Assembly (NCBI GenBank): GCA_013398955.1
Contig: VWPU01012716.1
Coordinates: 1 to 64,000 of the forward strand
Origin: Callaeas wilsoni
Lineage: Eukaryota; Chordata; Aves; Passeriformes; Callaeidae
Direction of reading: 5' to 3'
DNA: 64,000 nt
The translations under genes and the position numbers were made by a program. Each line of letters opens with the position of its first letter. Positions within the stretch are counted from its first letter, which is position 1. Shown here in pieces: positions 26,800 through 39,329 of the stretch. The notes beneath the pieces were generated by a model, which did not search any database, was not told the DNA's origin, and saw nothing but the letters and a program-made list of their open reading frames with translations.

Positions 26800-26900
26800 C
26801 GTGGGATTACTCATTTTCCTTGCATTAAATCTAATCCTTATGAAAACTTTGCTTGAGCCAAACACTTAACCACATGTTTAAGCACGTGGGACATCCTGTC
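26800..26900. repeat. Ancient sauropsid repeat remnant (CTTAAGCAC type)
   Basis: AACACTTAACCACATGTTTA followed by AGCACGTG resembles the widespread reptile/bird repeat with alternating CTTAAGCACATG blocks. Confidence 0.4.
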
Positions 26901-27339
26901 CTTACATTCTTGCTTGTGTCTCATTGATCCATCGCTCAGCCGGGGCATTGGGTAAATCAGGAGCAAATGGAACTGACCCAGGAGGGAGCAAAGGAAATTT
27001 CCAGCTTCTCACTACCTGCCCTATTTATCAGAGTGAGTTGAAAGCTTGAAAACCTAAGAAACCCTCAGTGATCAGACAAGACTTGAGTGGAAATGCAGAA
27101 AACAACAGCGTTTGGTGTTGTTCCAAAGACTGAAAGGACAAAATTTATGGATGAAGTGGGGAGATTCCTAAATAGAAATAGAAGTGAAACCTCCCTCACC
27201 CAATAGCATGTTTATAGGTGCCACAGTGGCTTGGAAGTGAGGCTTCCATAACCACTGACAAATATCTGGTTGTAGGCAGAGACAGGATTTGCACCTCTGC
27301 AACTCTTGTAAAGAACATACACCCAGTGATCCGTCAGCA

Positions 27340-27640
27340 GCTCACCACTGAAATACAGCTCATTCATTAATAATCCATCATCTGCGTGTCAACAGCTTTG
27401 TCTTTAATTCCCTAATGGAACGGCTGTTTCCACGGATGTGTACGGTGATATTATTCCCACTTCACTGGTAGGAAATTGAGGCAAACCAAAATGCCCCCAG
27501 TCCGCAATCCCATGCTCACACCTTAATAACTACATCACCTTCTCTCCTAATTAAAGTAATTTGCTAATAGAATTGATCCGTGTTCACGCTGGAATGATTA
27601 TTATCTGAAATTTAATGTTGGGACAGTTTCATAACCCACC
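27340..27640. promoter_or_regulatory. Candidate conserved non-coding element
   Basis: This block is dense in TAAT cores (ATTAATAAT near 27366; TAATTAA at 27548-27554; several more to 27610). It overlaps a possible ancient SINE remnant at 27445-27500, so it may be a recruited repeat. Function is inferred only. Confidence 0.35.
27445..27500. repeat. Possible MIR/CORE-SINE-like remnant
   Basis: ATATTATTCCCACTTCACTG followed by GGAAATTGAGGCAAACC resembles the conserved MIR core with its GAGGAAACTGAGGCA block. Short and diverged. Confidence 0.35.
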
Positions 27641-27769
27641 CAATCTGTCAATGTTCTCCATCTCCAGCAAGAGGGTTGGGAGTTTTTATTACTCAGTGCT
27701 CATGAGGTTCCTATGTGTGCTTAATCCAGAGTTGCGAGCCTGAAATTGAAATTATCACTCTTATGGTAA

Positions 27770-27800
27770 AACACACACACACATACCCAAAAAAAAAAAA
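27770..27800. repeat. CA microsatellite plus poly-A
   Basis: Seven CA-type dinucleotides followed by a run of 13 A after a short spacer. Confidence 0.85.
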
Positions 27801-30800
27801 ATCTGGGGAAAATCTGCTGCCATTCTGATTGGCAGTGTTTGATGATTAAAAACATGATTCATCCAAAAACAACCCACGCCTTTCAGTCTGTTCCCAGAGC
27901 TCTGGCGCCAACCAAATTCTGGGTACCCAAGAGACATTTCTGTCCTGTCACAGCAAGCAGCATCGGAATTGCAGCAAGGCAATTCCTTCCCCTGTGCTGG
28001 CACAGGGTGTCTTTCACAACGATGACCCAAAGTGAGTCGAGCCTCACAGGAAAAGTCCTGGGTGCAAAAGCCTTTGTTGAGCAGGATGCTGCTGGACGAT
28101 GAATGAAAGGGCCACAGCTAGGTGTTCCCAAACAGCGTTTTTAGCTGAAGACCCTTGCTGATAAGTGATTAGATACTCCCAACAAAAAGGTGGTGCTAAA
28201 AGGATCAAGGAGGAAAGTCAGTGCTGAGTGGGAGCAATTTGCTGGTGAGAATCAACATCCTTATTCCTGTGAGGCTGGAGAAGGCTGGTAATTCCAAGGC
28301 ATAAATCCCTTTGAGGCTTGCCACATCCCGGTTTCAGCCAACGCTGGGATGCGTTAAAAGCAGGAGGGGCAGCATTGTAAAACCATGATCTTATCCAAGT
28401 CTCATCCAACTCGCTGTTTATATGGTTGTAGATATATTACATCCCATTGTCTACGGCAGAACTTGGTACTCAGCCCTTTGAGGGCTTGTGGGGAAAGCTC
28501 CTCTGATCAGAGGATTTTACAGCACTCGGTGATAGGGGACTTTATGACCTGGAGCCGTGGATCATCTCGGGCCTGATCGTGTCAGATTCCTTCTCGAAAA
28601 CAATGAGGAGCTTGAGTCACTACTTGGGTGGGAAACCTCTAAGGAAATCTCGGTATGACTCTATCTTCAGGACCATTAGAACCATGAGAGCTACACCTGG
28701 TGGCTCCTTTGTCATCTCTAACAACCTCTGTTGGAGTTAGAGCATTTAGAAAACTGCTCCAGGTGCCATTTCCTAACATTCCCGTAGCCCACATTCAGAC
28801 CACTGCTCTTAAACCTTAGAGGAATTTATTGGAACCTACTGTAACGTCAAAGATCAAGAAAGGAATGAATAATTCGGGTTAAAACCCTAGTTCTGAGCAC
28901 CAGAGAGATGTTTGGTGATATTCAAGTATCTCTGTGCATGACTTGCTGCAGGCCCATGTCCAATATCCTCATCTAGGAAGGGAAGGATGGTGTAGCAGGT
29001 GGTATGAACCAGTCATTGCTCTCAGATTTGGATGTCCTTCTGCTTTCTGAGGCCTTCTCCAGCTTTTCAGTACATCTGGATGTGGCATTTTGGGTCCTGT
29101 CCTCGCGTGTGCTGGGTGCTGGGTTATTCCCTCCTGCTCCGGGCTCACTCTGCAGCCCTGCTGTGCTCAGCATTCACATCCTCAGATCCCAAATCCCTCA
29201 CTCTCCTGGAGCCTCGACGTGGCTTCTGTCCCTCCCACAAGCCTGGATTGGCACCTGGGGCATGGAGGTGGCTTTAGGTGGTGACATCCTGACCCCTCTC
29301 CTTGTGCTGCTGCCCTGTCCGTGTCCTTCACTCTCACTCCTCCAATGTTTCCACATCCTTCAGGCTTTTTCAATAATGATGTGGTGGAGTTTTTTGGACT
29401 GTTGGTAAGAAAGTTAAATGACACTGATTTTCCAGTCAAAAACAGCCTCATTTGATGGCACTGGCTGGGCAGAGTGACACTGGAGGGGTGTCAATTCCCC
29501 ATGTATTTCTTTTGTACTATGCTGATCCTAAATAGGGCCACTTTGAATTCTTTATTCACTCTTTTTCTTTATATTCTGACTAAAAATGCCGTACCAACAT
29601 CACTTTTATCACCTCTGTTTAACCATCTCATTTAAAAATTGGGTGAAATTAGTTTTCCATAGAACTGTGGTTGCTACCACTAATTATATTACAACTTTTC
29701 CATCCTCTGTGGGTTCAGTCTTGTATCATCCATTTCCCTTTTGGGCCAGCTAACAGATTTACAGTTATCCATTTGCTCTTTAACAACACGGTGGATTCCT
29801 AACCTATTTGGCATTCTCTTGTTTTCCATCATCACTTGGAGATTTATTACAAATGTTAACAGCAGTTATCCAGAAATATCCAAGATTCCCTTCCTTCTTT
29901 ATCTCCTTGTTTATCTACAGGAGGTTAATATGTTGTTAGGGACTATGAATGTGTGCGTGAATATCTCTTCTGTTCTCCAACAACACATCAAACAATTATT
30001 TATTTGTCATCCTCATGTTCTTAGCACCACTAACTGTGGATAATCCACCATGGGCCTTCCTTATCACTTATCTGCCTTACTGCGTCCTAATTTATATTCA
30101 CAATTTCCCACTCTTCTCACCTTGTCTTTGAGGGCACATGGAAATGGGATGAGTGAGATTCAGGAGCAGTGCTGGGAGCTGATGGATGACTTTTAAAACA
30201 CCCCATGGGATTTCACCTACCTTTTTTTTTTTTTTGATAAGAGGGAAGGTGTTCATTTAGGGAATTGCATGCACTTTACTTAAACCCCCCATGCTCTACC
30301 TGAACAGACTTTTCTTTTACCCTCCCACTGTAGTTCAGTGCTCTTGTATCACATTCCCAGTAGAAGGATTGATTCCTTAAAACCAAGAAATACATACTGG
30401 TTTTTAATCATTTACCAAACCAAAAAAAAAGCTTTCAGAACTTTTTCAGAGCCTTCCCAGCCCCTCTCAGTCAGCCTGTTGTCATTTTGCACCTCACCAA
30501 GTCAAGATCTTCCCTATTATTTATTGTTATGCATTAGCAGTTGCCAGTTCCAAGGAAGTGGAAAGGCTCCTTGTCCTGAGCACCGTGTGTGCACATAGCG
30601 AGAGACAGTCCCTGCCCTGCAGCACTTCAAACCTAATCTAAAGAGACAGAAAAAAAGGTGGGTGAAATGAAGAATTATTAGTATGGCACGATGTTAGCAA
30701 CTCCTTACCCCGGATCCCTGGCAGCTTTCCAGCCCCCAAAAGGACAGGAGTGCAGGTATTTCTTTTCAAGGTAAGAGTAGTGCAGGGGGTTTTGTGGTGG

Positions 30801-31260
30801 AAAGTTCTCCACCCTGATTTTGCAGCAGAGGAAGGGTTTTTTTCCTGGGCATTTGACACATTTCAAGCAGGGGTCTGCCAGAGAAGAGGCGATGGCTCTG
30901 AGCAGCTGCTGAAGGCTCTCCTGCTGCTGTGTCAAATAAAAAAAAATCCACATTTCTGCAGCTGGGAAATTCAAGGGAGCATTCCCCTTCTCCCTGTCGA
31001 GATTTGACATGTGTGGACACAGACAAGGAGCGGGGTTTGCTTAGGCAAAGCACCAGTGCTGACTCCTGCTATTCTGCTAACTGCTCTTCATTTTCTACTT
31101 ACTGCTGCCTCCCATCCTACCTCATTCCTGGCCCCTTCTCTCTTTCTTTCACCCCTTCATGTCCTGCCTGAATGCAGAAAATGAGCTTTTTACAGCAGGA
31201 ATCATCTCCCTGACACTTCTCCACCGAGCTCTTAACACAATGGGAGCCCTAATCTCAGAC
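27801..31260. other. Unassigned non-coding stretch
   Basis: A T run at 30222-30235 and otherwise unique DNA without CR1. No exon seen. Confidence 0.55.
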
Positions 31261-31297
31261 TCAGATTCAAGGCATAATAGTAATAATTATTGTTGTT

Positions 31298-31317
31298 ATC
31301 ATTGTAATAACAATGAT
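31298..31317. promoter_or_regulatory. Perfect SOX-core inverted repeat
   Basis: ATCATTGT and ACAATGAT are perfect inverted copies around a four-base AATA spacer. Both arms hold the SOX core ACAAT/ATTGT. Confidence 0.35.
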
Positions 31318-32104
31318 GGAAAGATTTAGAGAAAGCAGGGGGAAAAAAAATGTTGCTAACAGCAAGGGAAGATTACCCTGATCCTGGAAAGAGGTGTGTA
31401 TCAGCAACTTTTAATCACCAGATAGGCTTCCTCTTCCAGGGTGGGGTGATGCGGGAGTCTGGGAGCTTCGGTTGTGCTCCCTGATGGAGCGGCTGCTGGG
31501 AGCTGTGTCAGTGGGTCAGTGAGGTTGCAAAAAGTGGTTTTCCTAAATGCAGGTGCTCAGGAAGATGGGCAATGGACTGCAGGCATCTGTCCAGGTCCGT
31601 CAGCAGACAGTGGCCCAGACCTCACGGCCAGAGAGGTCAATGCTTGGCCACTTAGGGGGTTTGGAGCTCGGGGTTAACAGCCAACGTGGGCATGTGGGGC
31701 TTTCTCCCTCGCTCCTTTCTTTGGAGCACAGCAGATAAATAGCTCCAGGTGAAGGCCTGCACATTCTTTATGAAGCAAAACGTGCTGTCGGTGTAAGGAG
31801 GCGAATGTGTGGCCCGGGGCACCATGTGCAATGTAATGTGTCTCGAGTCCCTTGCACGGGCTTGTTTGAAATATGTGTCAATAACACAAGCAGCAGCAGC
31901 AGTTTGCTGCTCAGAGAGGAAAAGGAGGTGAGCGTGGTGGGGAGAGAGGGGAAAGCAGCGTGGGGCGGAGGGCAGCTAGGTCCCCATCCTCCCCCATGAG
32001 CCTCCTTAAAAACCCCAAACCTTCCCCTCCTCCCCACCACCAGCTCCCTGTTCCTTGGTGAGATCACCCTCATTACAGTGAATATCCAGCACAAGCCCTT
32101 CCAG

Positions 32105-32270
32105 GAGAGATCCAATGTATTTACTTACAAACTCGTTTTTACAGCAGAAGCAATAAACGATCTCTCGCAGGGAGAGGGTGAAGCCTCTAATTATTATTTT
32201 TAAGGATGTAAACCAAACCCAGGTTAAAAATTACGGGGGACCAACTGTCTTCCTCTTCTTGCTTCCTGTT
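32105..32270. promoter_or_regulatory. Candidate conserved non-coding element
   Basis: Unique sequence with CAATAAA (32151-32157), TAATTATTATT (from about 32188) and a TTTACTTAC stretch. It looks like a short homeodomain-bound element. Confidence 0.25.
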
Positions 32271-33027
32271 CTAGACAGGATTCAGGTCTCAGTAATTTCA
32301 GCAGAGTCAAAATTAGCACCTGCAAGGCCTGTGTGTGGAAAGCCACAGTCCTTCTGCACAAACCTCTTTGCCACCACTGCCACGAAGGACTGGCTCCAGC
32401 AGCACCAGCCGCTCTTGCAGGGAAGATGGGTCAGCATATCCCTGGGGGAACTGGTAGATTCCCCATCTCTGGATATCTCTGGATCAAGAGTGGGCAACTT
32501 TCTGGAGGAGGTGATTCAGCCATGGCCAGTGGTGTAGAGGAGATGAGCTAATGGGTGGTCTAACTTGGTAATTGTATATGTTGATGAATCCATAAGATTA
32601 CAGTGTTGTTGGAAAGGAGCTCAGCAGAATTCCCAAGCTTTTGTGACTGCCTCTCACCGGTTCCCCTGCCCAGCTGAGGAAAACCATCTCACAAGGAGGC
32701 AAGTGGGTGGAAGCATGCTGAATCTTCAGCCCAGAATTTTGTGTCCTGGTGAGAATGTTCCTGGCTTGGTCTACAGTGAGAATTGCTGGGTTTGGGTCTT
32801 TGCTCCTGTGATTGTTATAATTCCCATGGAGGAGGTTTCTATCCCACTGCAGCCCCCCTTCTCCTCTCAGCAAGTCTCTCTGGAGCTCAGAACCAGACCT
32901 TTGGCCAAAGGGTTTGGTACAGGTGAATACAAACCTCTTGTTTATCGCCTGACTAAATAATCCTGAGGTCAAGGTGGGATTCATCCCACTGGACACCTGC
33001 ACTGCCGGTAACTGACATCTGAGGTGG

Positions 33028-33158
33028 CACAGAATCATAGAATGGTTTGGGTTGGAAGGGACCATCCCGTTCCACCCCCTGCCATGGTCAGGGACACCTT
33101 CCTATCCCAGGGTGCTCCAAGCCCTGTCCAACCTGGCCTTGGACACTTGCAGGGATGC
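33028..33158 (-). mobile_element. CR1 3'-end fragment
   Basis: AGAATCATAGAATGGTTTGG followed by the reversed CR1 sequence to GGCCTTGGACACTTGC. It is close to the usual avian consensus, so relatively young. Confidence 0.92.
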
Positions 33159-34409
33159 ACAGGTAGCGTTACTCTTTCATGGCCAGTGGAGTCCAGCGCT
33201 TAACTGGACTTAACTCCATGGCTTAACTTCTAATTGAAACTGGTATCTTGACTAGGCCAAATTCCGTGTCTCCTAATTGTGTCCAGTTCTTCCCATTGGA
33301 CACATGGGACATGTGGGATGGCTGGCTCAGGTCTGTATTGTAGCCTTCCACAGGGGCTGAATCCCACACGGCTGAGGGGGCCACATCAAGGCTCCCAGTC
33401 CTGGTGTAGATTCCCGGTGGTACCTGAGACACCCAAGCGGGGCTGGAAGCCACTGCACGAATCCTGCAGAAAACCTGTGGCACTTGGGAGCCGAGTTTGA
33501 TCCGCAAGTGCAGCTGGGAGGGTGTGAGATGTCCCTGTGCACTCAGGCAAACTGACCCTCCCACGTCTCGAGATATCTCACCAGCTCTTGGAGACTTGAC
33601 CCACCTTGTTCTGAGCCTCTGATTCCCAAACGTTATTAGTCAGTATTAGTAGGAAAAGGAGGTGTAAGAAAGAGTTCCTTGGGGGTACCCTCGATGTTTC
33701 TGGGTGATGCTTGGGTGCACCAGAGCAGCGAAATGTTCAGTCAAGCCTCCAAAACCAGGGATGTGTCAATAGGTGTGTCTCTGCATGGGGTACACGCGGG
33801 AAGGGAAGGGAACAGAAGGCAGAGAACATCTGACGGTGGCATCAGGGGTAAACGTGTTCTTGTGTTCATGGCTTTGCTTCCACTGTCATTTTCAGCCCTG
33901 CAGTTGAGCAATTCCTTCCAAAGAAAGCGTCCTCTCCGCCCTCCTGGTTGGTTACAAATGGGGTGATGTCCCGTAGGTGAAGAGCTTAGAGACCTTTAAA
34001 CCCCTGGCATCCTTGTGCTGTCACACCTCCAGGTGTTCCTGCCTTGTGTGAAGTAACTGAGCCCTACTTATTCCTCCAAAATCCCCTTCTATTCCTCTGA
34101 ACCTTGGTGACTATTTGTGAAGCTGAGTTCCATTAATTAATTAGTTCAGCATTGCAATAAACCCTAGAGTTGTGCAGGGCCTTTAAAGGTGGCAGTTATA
34201 GCACCTGTACACCATTTAGTATGCTATTCCTGTAAAATTCCTTGAAAACCGAGATCTCTCTTTTCCAGGCAGTATGGACAGTTGGAAATTCCTATATTAT
34301 TTACTAAAAAAAAAAAGTTGCTAAAATCTTGAGTGATTGGTTCAGTTAAATATTTCTGGCCAGTCAAAATATCTCCTTTAGACTCCTACTTTTCCACATT
34401 CCGATGCAT

Positions 34410-34605
34410 TTTCACTGGCACAGGTTGCCCGGGGAGGTGGTGGGTGTCCCATGCCTGGAAACATCCATGGTCAGGTTGGATGGGGCTCTGAGCAACTCAA
34501 TCTAGTTGAAGACATTCCTGATTTTGACAAGAGTGTTGGAGTAGATGACCTTTGAAGCTCCCAGACAAACCATTCCTACACAAGCATTTCCATGATTCTC
34601 TAAAT
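34410..34605 (+). mobile_element. CR1 3'-end fragment, diverged
   Basis: TGGCACAGGTTGCCCGGGGA, GGTCAGGTTGGATGGGGCTC and a CATTTCCATGATTCT end match forward CR1 order. Confidence 0.85.
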
Positions 34606-34954
34606 CTTTGTTTAGGGTCTAGGAGCACGGGAAAACTGAAAACCAGGGAGTGAGCAGCCTCTTTGATTGCTCCTGCAGCTCTTTGGTGAGACAGAGCTGC
34701 TTCTGCAGAGGCTGCGTGGTCCCTGTGGCCACTCAGGCTCCTCAGACCCCACATGAGATCCACGGGTGGATTTGCTTGTCCTCCGGCGGAGCTCCCTTCC
34801 CACAGCCTGGTTTTGTCACCGTTCAGATCTCCCGTGAAACCCGATTATGAACATTGCATAATCCACCAGATCCATCAGTGCTTCAGTTCTGCAGGGAACG
34901 CAGAGAAATCCAAGCTGGAAGGAATCCATCTGCTAAGCTGAGTGACCCTGCAGC

Positions 34955-34971
34955 TTTATTATTATTATTAT
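34955..34971. repeat. TTA microsatellite
   Basis: Five to six tandem TTA units. Confidence 0.9.
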
Positions 34972-35436
34972 GATGAAGAGGAGGGCTCGTCTCTGGTTTC
35001 TAAAGTAAACACAGGAGGTATCTTGGCACAGGAACGTGCAGCAGAAAGCTGGGATTGCTTTCCCAAATTCTTGGCCGCTTCCCTCGCTGCATGTCAAAGC
35101 TGGTATCTTTGCCTAATAGTGATCACCCCTCCACGAGCTGATCACTATCTGGCAGCCCGTCTGCAGCTCCCCAGCCGCTCTCAGGAAGAAATCATTAAGG
35201 CTGGGATGCTGCGCAGGGAGATGTGCAGGTGCTGCTCCTGCCGCCTGCCACCCGGAGAGATTCCCCAGTCCTTCCAGGGAGGCTCCGTGCCACCAGCACT
35301 GAGGGGTTGTTTGCTCTTCACCCAGAATCCTATTTCATCCCCCAAGTCAGAGATTTGGGTTTCCGCTGCTCCAAGGACAACTCCCTACCCACTTTCTTTC
35401 CTCAGAATCTTTCCCCTCCTACCTGCAATGGGGATG

Positions 35437-35815
35437 GTTCAACCTGGACAAAAGAAGGGCTCAGGGTGACCTAATTGTGGCCAGGACCTGAGGGAGCTGC
35501 AAGAGAGACTATTTCCAAGAGCCTGGACTGACAGGACAAGGGGGAATGGCTTCAAACTGACAGAGAGTAGGATTGGATTAGATATTAGGAAGGAATTCTT
35601 CCCTCTGAGGATTGTGAGGCCCTGGCACAGGTTGTCCAGAGCAGCTGTGGCTGCCCGTGGATCCCTGGCAGTGTCCAAGGCCAGGTTGGACGGGGCTTGG
35701 AGCACTCTGGGATAGTGGAAGATGTGTCTGCCTGTGGCAGGGGGCTGGAAGTAGATGGTCTTTAAGGTCCCTTCCAACCCAGACCATTCTACGTTTCTGT
35801 GATTCCATGATTCTT
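35437..35815 (+). mobile_element. CR1 fragment, about 380 bases
   Basis: Forward CR1 with AACCTGGACAAAAGAAGGGC, GATATTAGGAAGGAATTCTT, AAGGCCAGGTTGGACGGGGC and a TTCTGTGATTCCATGATTC tail. Confidence 0.93.
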
Positions 35816-36236
35816 CCTCTTACCTCAGTTTCTTTCCCATTCATCAGCCTGGCCCCTTCCAGATGTTTTCCATCCAGGCACTGCCTCTCCAGCCAAGAAG
35901 TTTCCACCCTGGAGAACAGTTCTGTTCCTCTGAGGAACTTCAAGGCACCACATCTGCCAAACAACTTGGAGAAGAGACTCTTTGAGCCACAGCTCCTGGT
36001 GTGAGAACACTAGACTCCAGCAGGTTTAGGGAGAGGAGCCTGGAGAGGAAAGCTTTGTCCTTCTCCGTGCTGTCTGGTGCTGCACACGGGGTGCCATAAT
36101 GCTCTGGCTGTGTTGTTGGAGTTTAGACCAGGTCTGTTGCTTGATCACTCAAAAGACTGGAAGAACCTTTCATGTAAACCACCTTTTTTCACCGGAGAGA
36201 TCTGGGGAGTGGGTGGCCTGTTATCTGAGAGTCGTA

Positions 36237-36470
36237 AAATCATGGAATGGTTTGGGTTGGGAGGGACCTTAAAGATCATCCCATCCCACCCCCTGCCATG
36301 GGCAGGGACACCTCCCCCTATCCCAGGCTGCTCCAAGCCCCGTCCAACCTGGCCTTGGACACTTCCAGGGATCCAGGGCCAGCCCCAGCTTCTCTGGGAA
36401 TTCCATCCCAGGGCCTCCCCACCCTCATAGGGAAGAATTTCTTCGTAACACCTCATCTAAATGTATATAT
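36237..36470 (-). mobile_element. CR1 3'-end fragment
   Basis: AAATCATGGAATGGTTTGGG through CCAACCTGGCCTTGGACAC to GAAGAATTTCTTCGTAACACC. It ends in a short TA microsatellite (36462-36474). It is in opposite orientation to the copy ending at 35815. Confidence 0.92.
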
Positions 36471-36972
36471 ATATGGCTTCCTTTCTCCAGGACAGGTTAT
36501 AAAATCTTGACTTAACTTTAGGTCATTGTCACTGTTGAGGGATTGCCAAATGGAGGGATTTTGCTTAGCAACCCAAGAAAGTTAAGCTGCCTCGTGGCTG
36601 AAACCTCCCTGCGCGTTCCCTTCACAGCAGAGTGAATTTTGGGCTGAGGGAGATCCAGCACATCCGTTTCGGTAAACAGGAGGTATCCGCAGACAATGGT
36701 AAAAGTCAGTGCTGCAAAGCAAATTAAACCTGTTCCTTCTTTCTCTACACCAGGTTTTATTGCTGTTGTTGTTCTTTCTGTTGTGAGAGATGATCTCTGA
36801 GAGAGAATTTTTCTCTCTCTCAAGGTGTATACAAATGCCAGGACATCCACTGGCATTTTTCCTGTACCTCTGAGCGACTCATCAGTCTGTACCTCCTTAA
36901 TTTTACTGAGATCTAGCTGAAACATGTCAAGGAGCCATGAGGATTTTTTCCCATGCAAAGCAGTTTCTTTGC

Positions 36973-36990
36973 AAAAAAAAAAAAAAAAAA
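36973..36990. repeat. Poly-A run, 18 bases
   Basis: An unbroken A run. It is not obviously the end of a mobile element. Confidence 0.9.
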
Positions 36991-37234
36991 TCCAGTTGTT
37001 CTCTTGCAGCAGAAATTGCACTTTCATTTGTGAAAAAATGGTTTTATAAGCAGCAAAAAACATTTGAGCTTTGGTCTCGTGGCAGTCTCGTTGCTGTTTT
37101 AGTGCTAAAAAAGGGTTGTTTTCCCTTTGGGCTCTGGTGTTGCTCATGTCCTTCCTCCGTGTGGATTTTTTGTTGCCTAATACCAGGTCATCTTTTGCTG
37201 CAGCTCTTCCCAAAGAGAGGGAAGGAGAGGACAA

Positions 37235-38219
37235 GGAGCTCTCCGCCTTCTGCTGCTTTCCACATTTTTCTAAGAGCTGAAATACAGACCTGAAACACGT
37301 TTCTGGAGGAAACTTGTCTTCCCTGACCTGCTCTCATGATCCTTTCCCATATGGCAGGACCAAGATCCAGATAAATGTTCCCCTTAGTCCACTCCATGAC
37401 AGAAATGGTCCTCGAAGGAGGTGTAAGATGTGTTTATCTCTATTTCTGACTCCGGAACAGCTGATTCCCTGCTGAGCAGTCCTTGAGTGCTTCAGAGGCA
37501 CTGAATGAGAGGGGAATTGTGACATTTCAGACCAGAGGAGGAGCGGATTCCATGATGAATGAATGATATGAAAGGAAGCACAACCATAATTTATTGCAAA
37601 GTACTTAGAAGGTATTTTGATGGATAGTGCAAGTAGATGACAAGCCCTTTTGGGTTTGGGTTTTTTTTTTTTTTCAGTTCATTAGTTCAAAGTGAAGCAA
37701 CTTTTTCATGGTAGCAAAATGAGGCATGTGATCAGAAATCCTTTTTTCCACAAGAATCAAAACATTTCACTTAACTTTTGAGGTTTTTAGTATTTTAAGA
37801 TAAACATAAAAGATTTTTACACAAAATACAATTTTTTTGCAAATCCACCCTCCATAAAACTGTTATTTTTACATTGGTCAGAAGAATTAAGCTTATTGGG
37901 AATGCTTGGCAAATGTGTCAAACTCAGAAGATTTCAGGCTGAGTTTTTTTGTAACGTAAAGAAATTGTGCCCAGTCCTAGCTGGCAGTTTCAGTAGAGTT
38001 GATAAAGTAGTGTAGGAGTTTGCTCTTCCTCAGATGTTTGAGATTTGGACACAGCGACAATGAGAAATGGCAAAATTCCTGATGCAACTGGAGCCGTGCT
38101 GTGGGTCTGCAGAGGAAACAATCCCTGAGGTTGCCCAATCCAAACTTCTAATTTGGTATCGATAATTAAATTAAAAAAAAAAAAAAAGCACATACAAGTG
38201 TGACAACAAGTTCCTTATT
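37235..38219. other. AT-rich unassigned stretch
   Basis: Several T and A runs (37661-37674, 38173-38187) and dense AATTTATT-like sequence. No gene or mobile element seen. Confidence 0.5.
38173..38187. repeat. Poly-A run, 15 bases
   Basis: An unbroken A run in AT-rich DNA. A similar run lies at about 38413-38428. Confidence 0.85.
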
Positions 38220-38345
38220 GACTCCCTGGGCGCAATAAAAGTCCTTAAACACATGCTCAGTTTTAAATATGTGCTTAAGCCCCATTGATTCCAGTGTTAA
38301 CGTGAAGCACTGGCTGAAGTGCTTCTCTAAATCAAGGCTTCCTGC
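38220..38345. repeat. Ancient sauropsid repeat (CTTAAGCAC type)
   Basis: AAACACATGCTCAGTTTTAA, ATATGTGCTTAAGCCCCATT, GAAGCACTGGCTGAAGTGCT and CTAAATCAAGGC match, in order, the common reptile/bird pattern of ACATGCTTAAG, CCCATTGA, AAGTGCTTTGCTGAATCAGG. Confidence 0.6.
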
Positions 38346-38979
38346 ATTTTCCTTAAGAGTATTTTATGACCAGAACAAAAAGTAGTTGTAGGATTCATTA
38401 CAGGGAAAAGAGAAAAAAAAAAAAAAAATAAAAGAGAGAGTGCAAAAGGAAGGAAAAACAAAGAGGAGGAAACTTTATGGCTCCGTAAACAGCTGTAAGC
38501 AATGTCTCTGGTCGGGTCAGACCGGTCTGAGTTGACAAGGCAGTGTCTCCAATTATATAGCATGCTGTAGCCTGTAAAAATGAAATCAATTTGTTATTTT
38601 TCTGGGAGAACATTATAGCGTGAGTTCACACATTTGGTGAGCCTGATGACTCAGTGAAAGCCAGAGGAGGAACTCGCAGACCTCTGTGTGTGTGTGCACA
38701 GCTGAGGGTCTGTGTGTGTTCAGCACAACCCAATGCACATTCGCAGCACCTGCTTGAAGGAAAGGGGGAGAAATGTGAGTAATTTGCTTTATTAGAGGAG
38801 TGGGCAGTGAAAATCCTGCCGTTCTTACCCAAACCCCAAAATGACGGCGCTTTCCATGCGTGGTTCTCATTTCAAAGTTGGCTTCATCACGGAGGAGTTT
38901 CAGGATAAAATTCCCCCAAGCACTTAAGCACTTAAGCAATTTAGAAGTCCAAATCCAATCTTTGCAGGGATCTGAGGTC

Positions 38980-39235
38980 TTTGAGCCCAGTCCTCCAAGG
39001 TATTTAGCACTGACATAGCCCAGACCAGACCTCAGCGCAGGGGGATGAGCCTTAATGAGAGGTTTGAAACCACAATATGTACTTTATATTGCTGATCATT
39101 TAAAAAAGGTTCAAGTTGGGATGCTTTAGGGGCGAGGGGGTATTAGGAGCATTAGGACTAGCCACAGTCCTAATTATTATTGAAATTCAGAGTAGGAGTC
39201 TAAATATCTTTACATTGTGTAGGCATTTTTCATCG
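38980..39235. repeat. Ancient palindromic repeat with separated arms
   Basis: The left arm, CAGTCCTCCAAGGTATTTAG (38980-39010), and the right arm, about 39178-39235 (ATTGAAATTCAGAGTAGGAG then TCTAAATATCTTT), resemble the two halves of a palindromic sauropsid element. In that element the CCTCAAAGGTATTTAG sequence is mirrored by CTAAATACCTTTGAGG. About 165 bases lie between the arms. Confidence 0.45.
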
Positions 39236-39329
39236 CCTAATGCGTTGCTTTATCCCTTCCCTCCATACCCCTAATTTAGCACACCTGACCCAGAAAATTA
39301 GAGCTATTTTCACCTAAAACTTCATTCCA

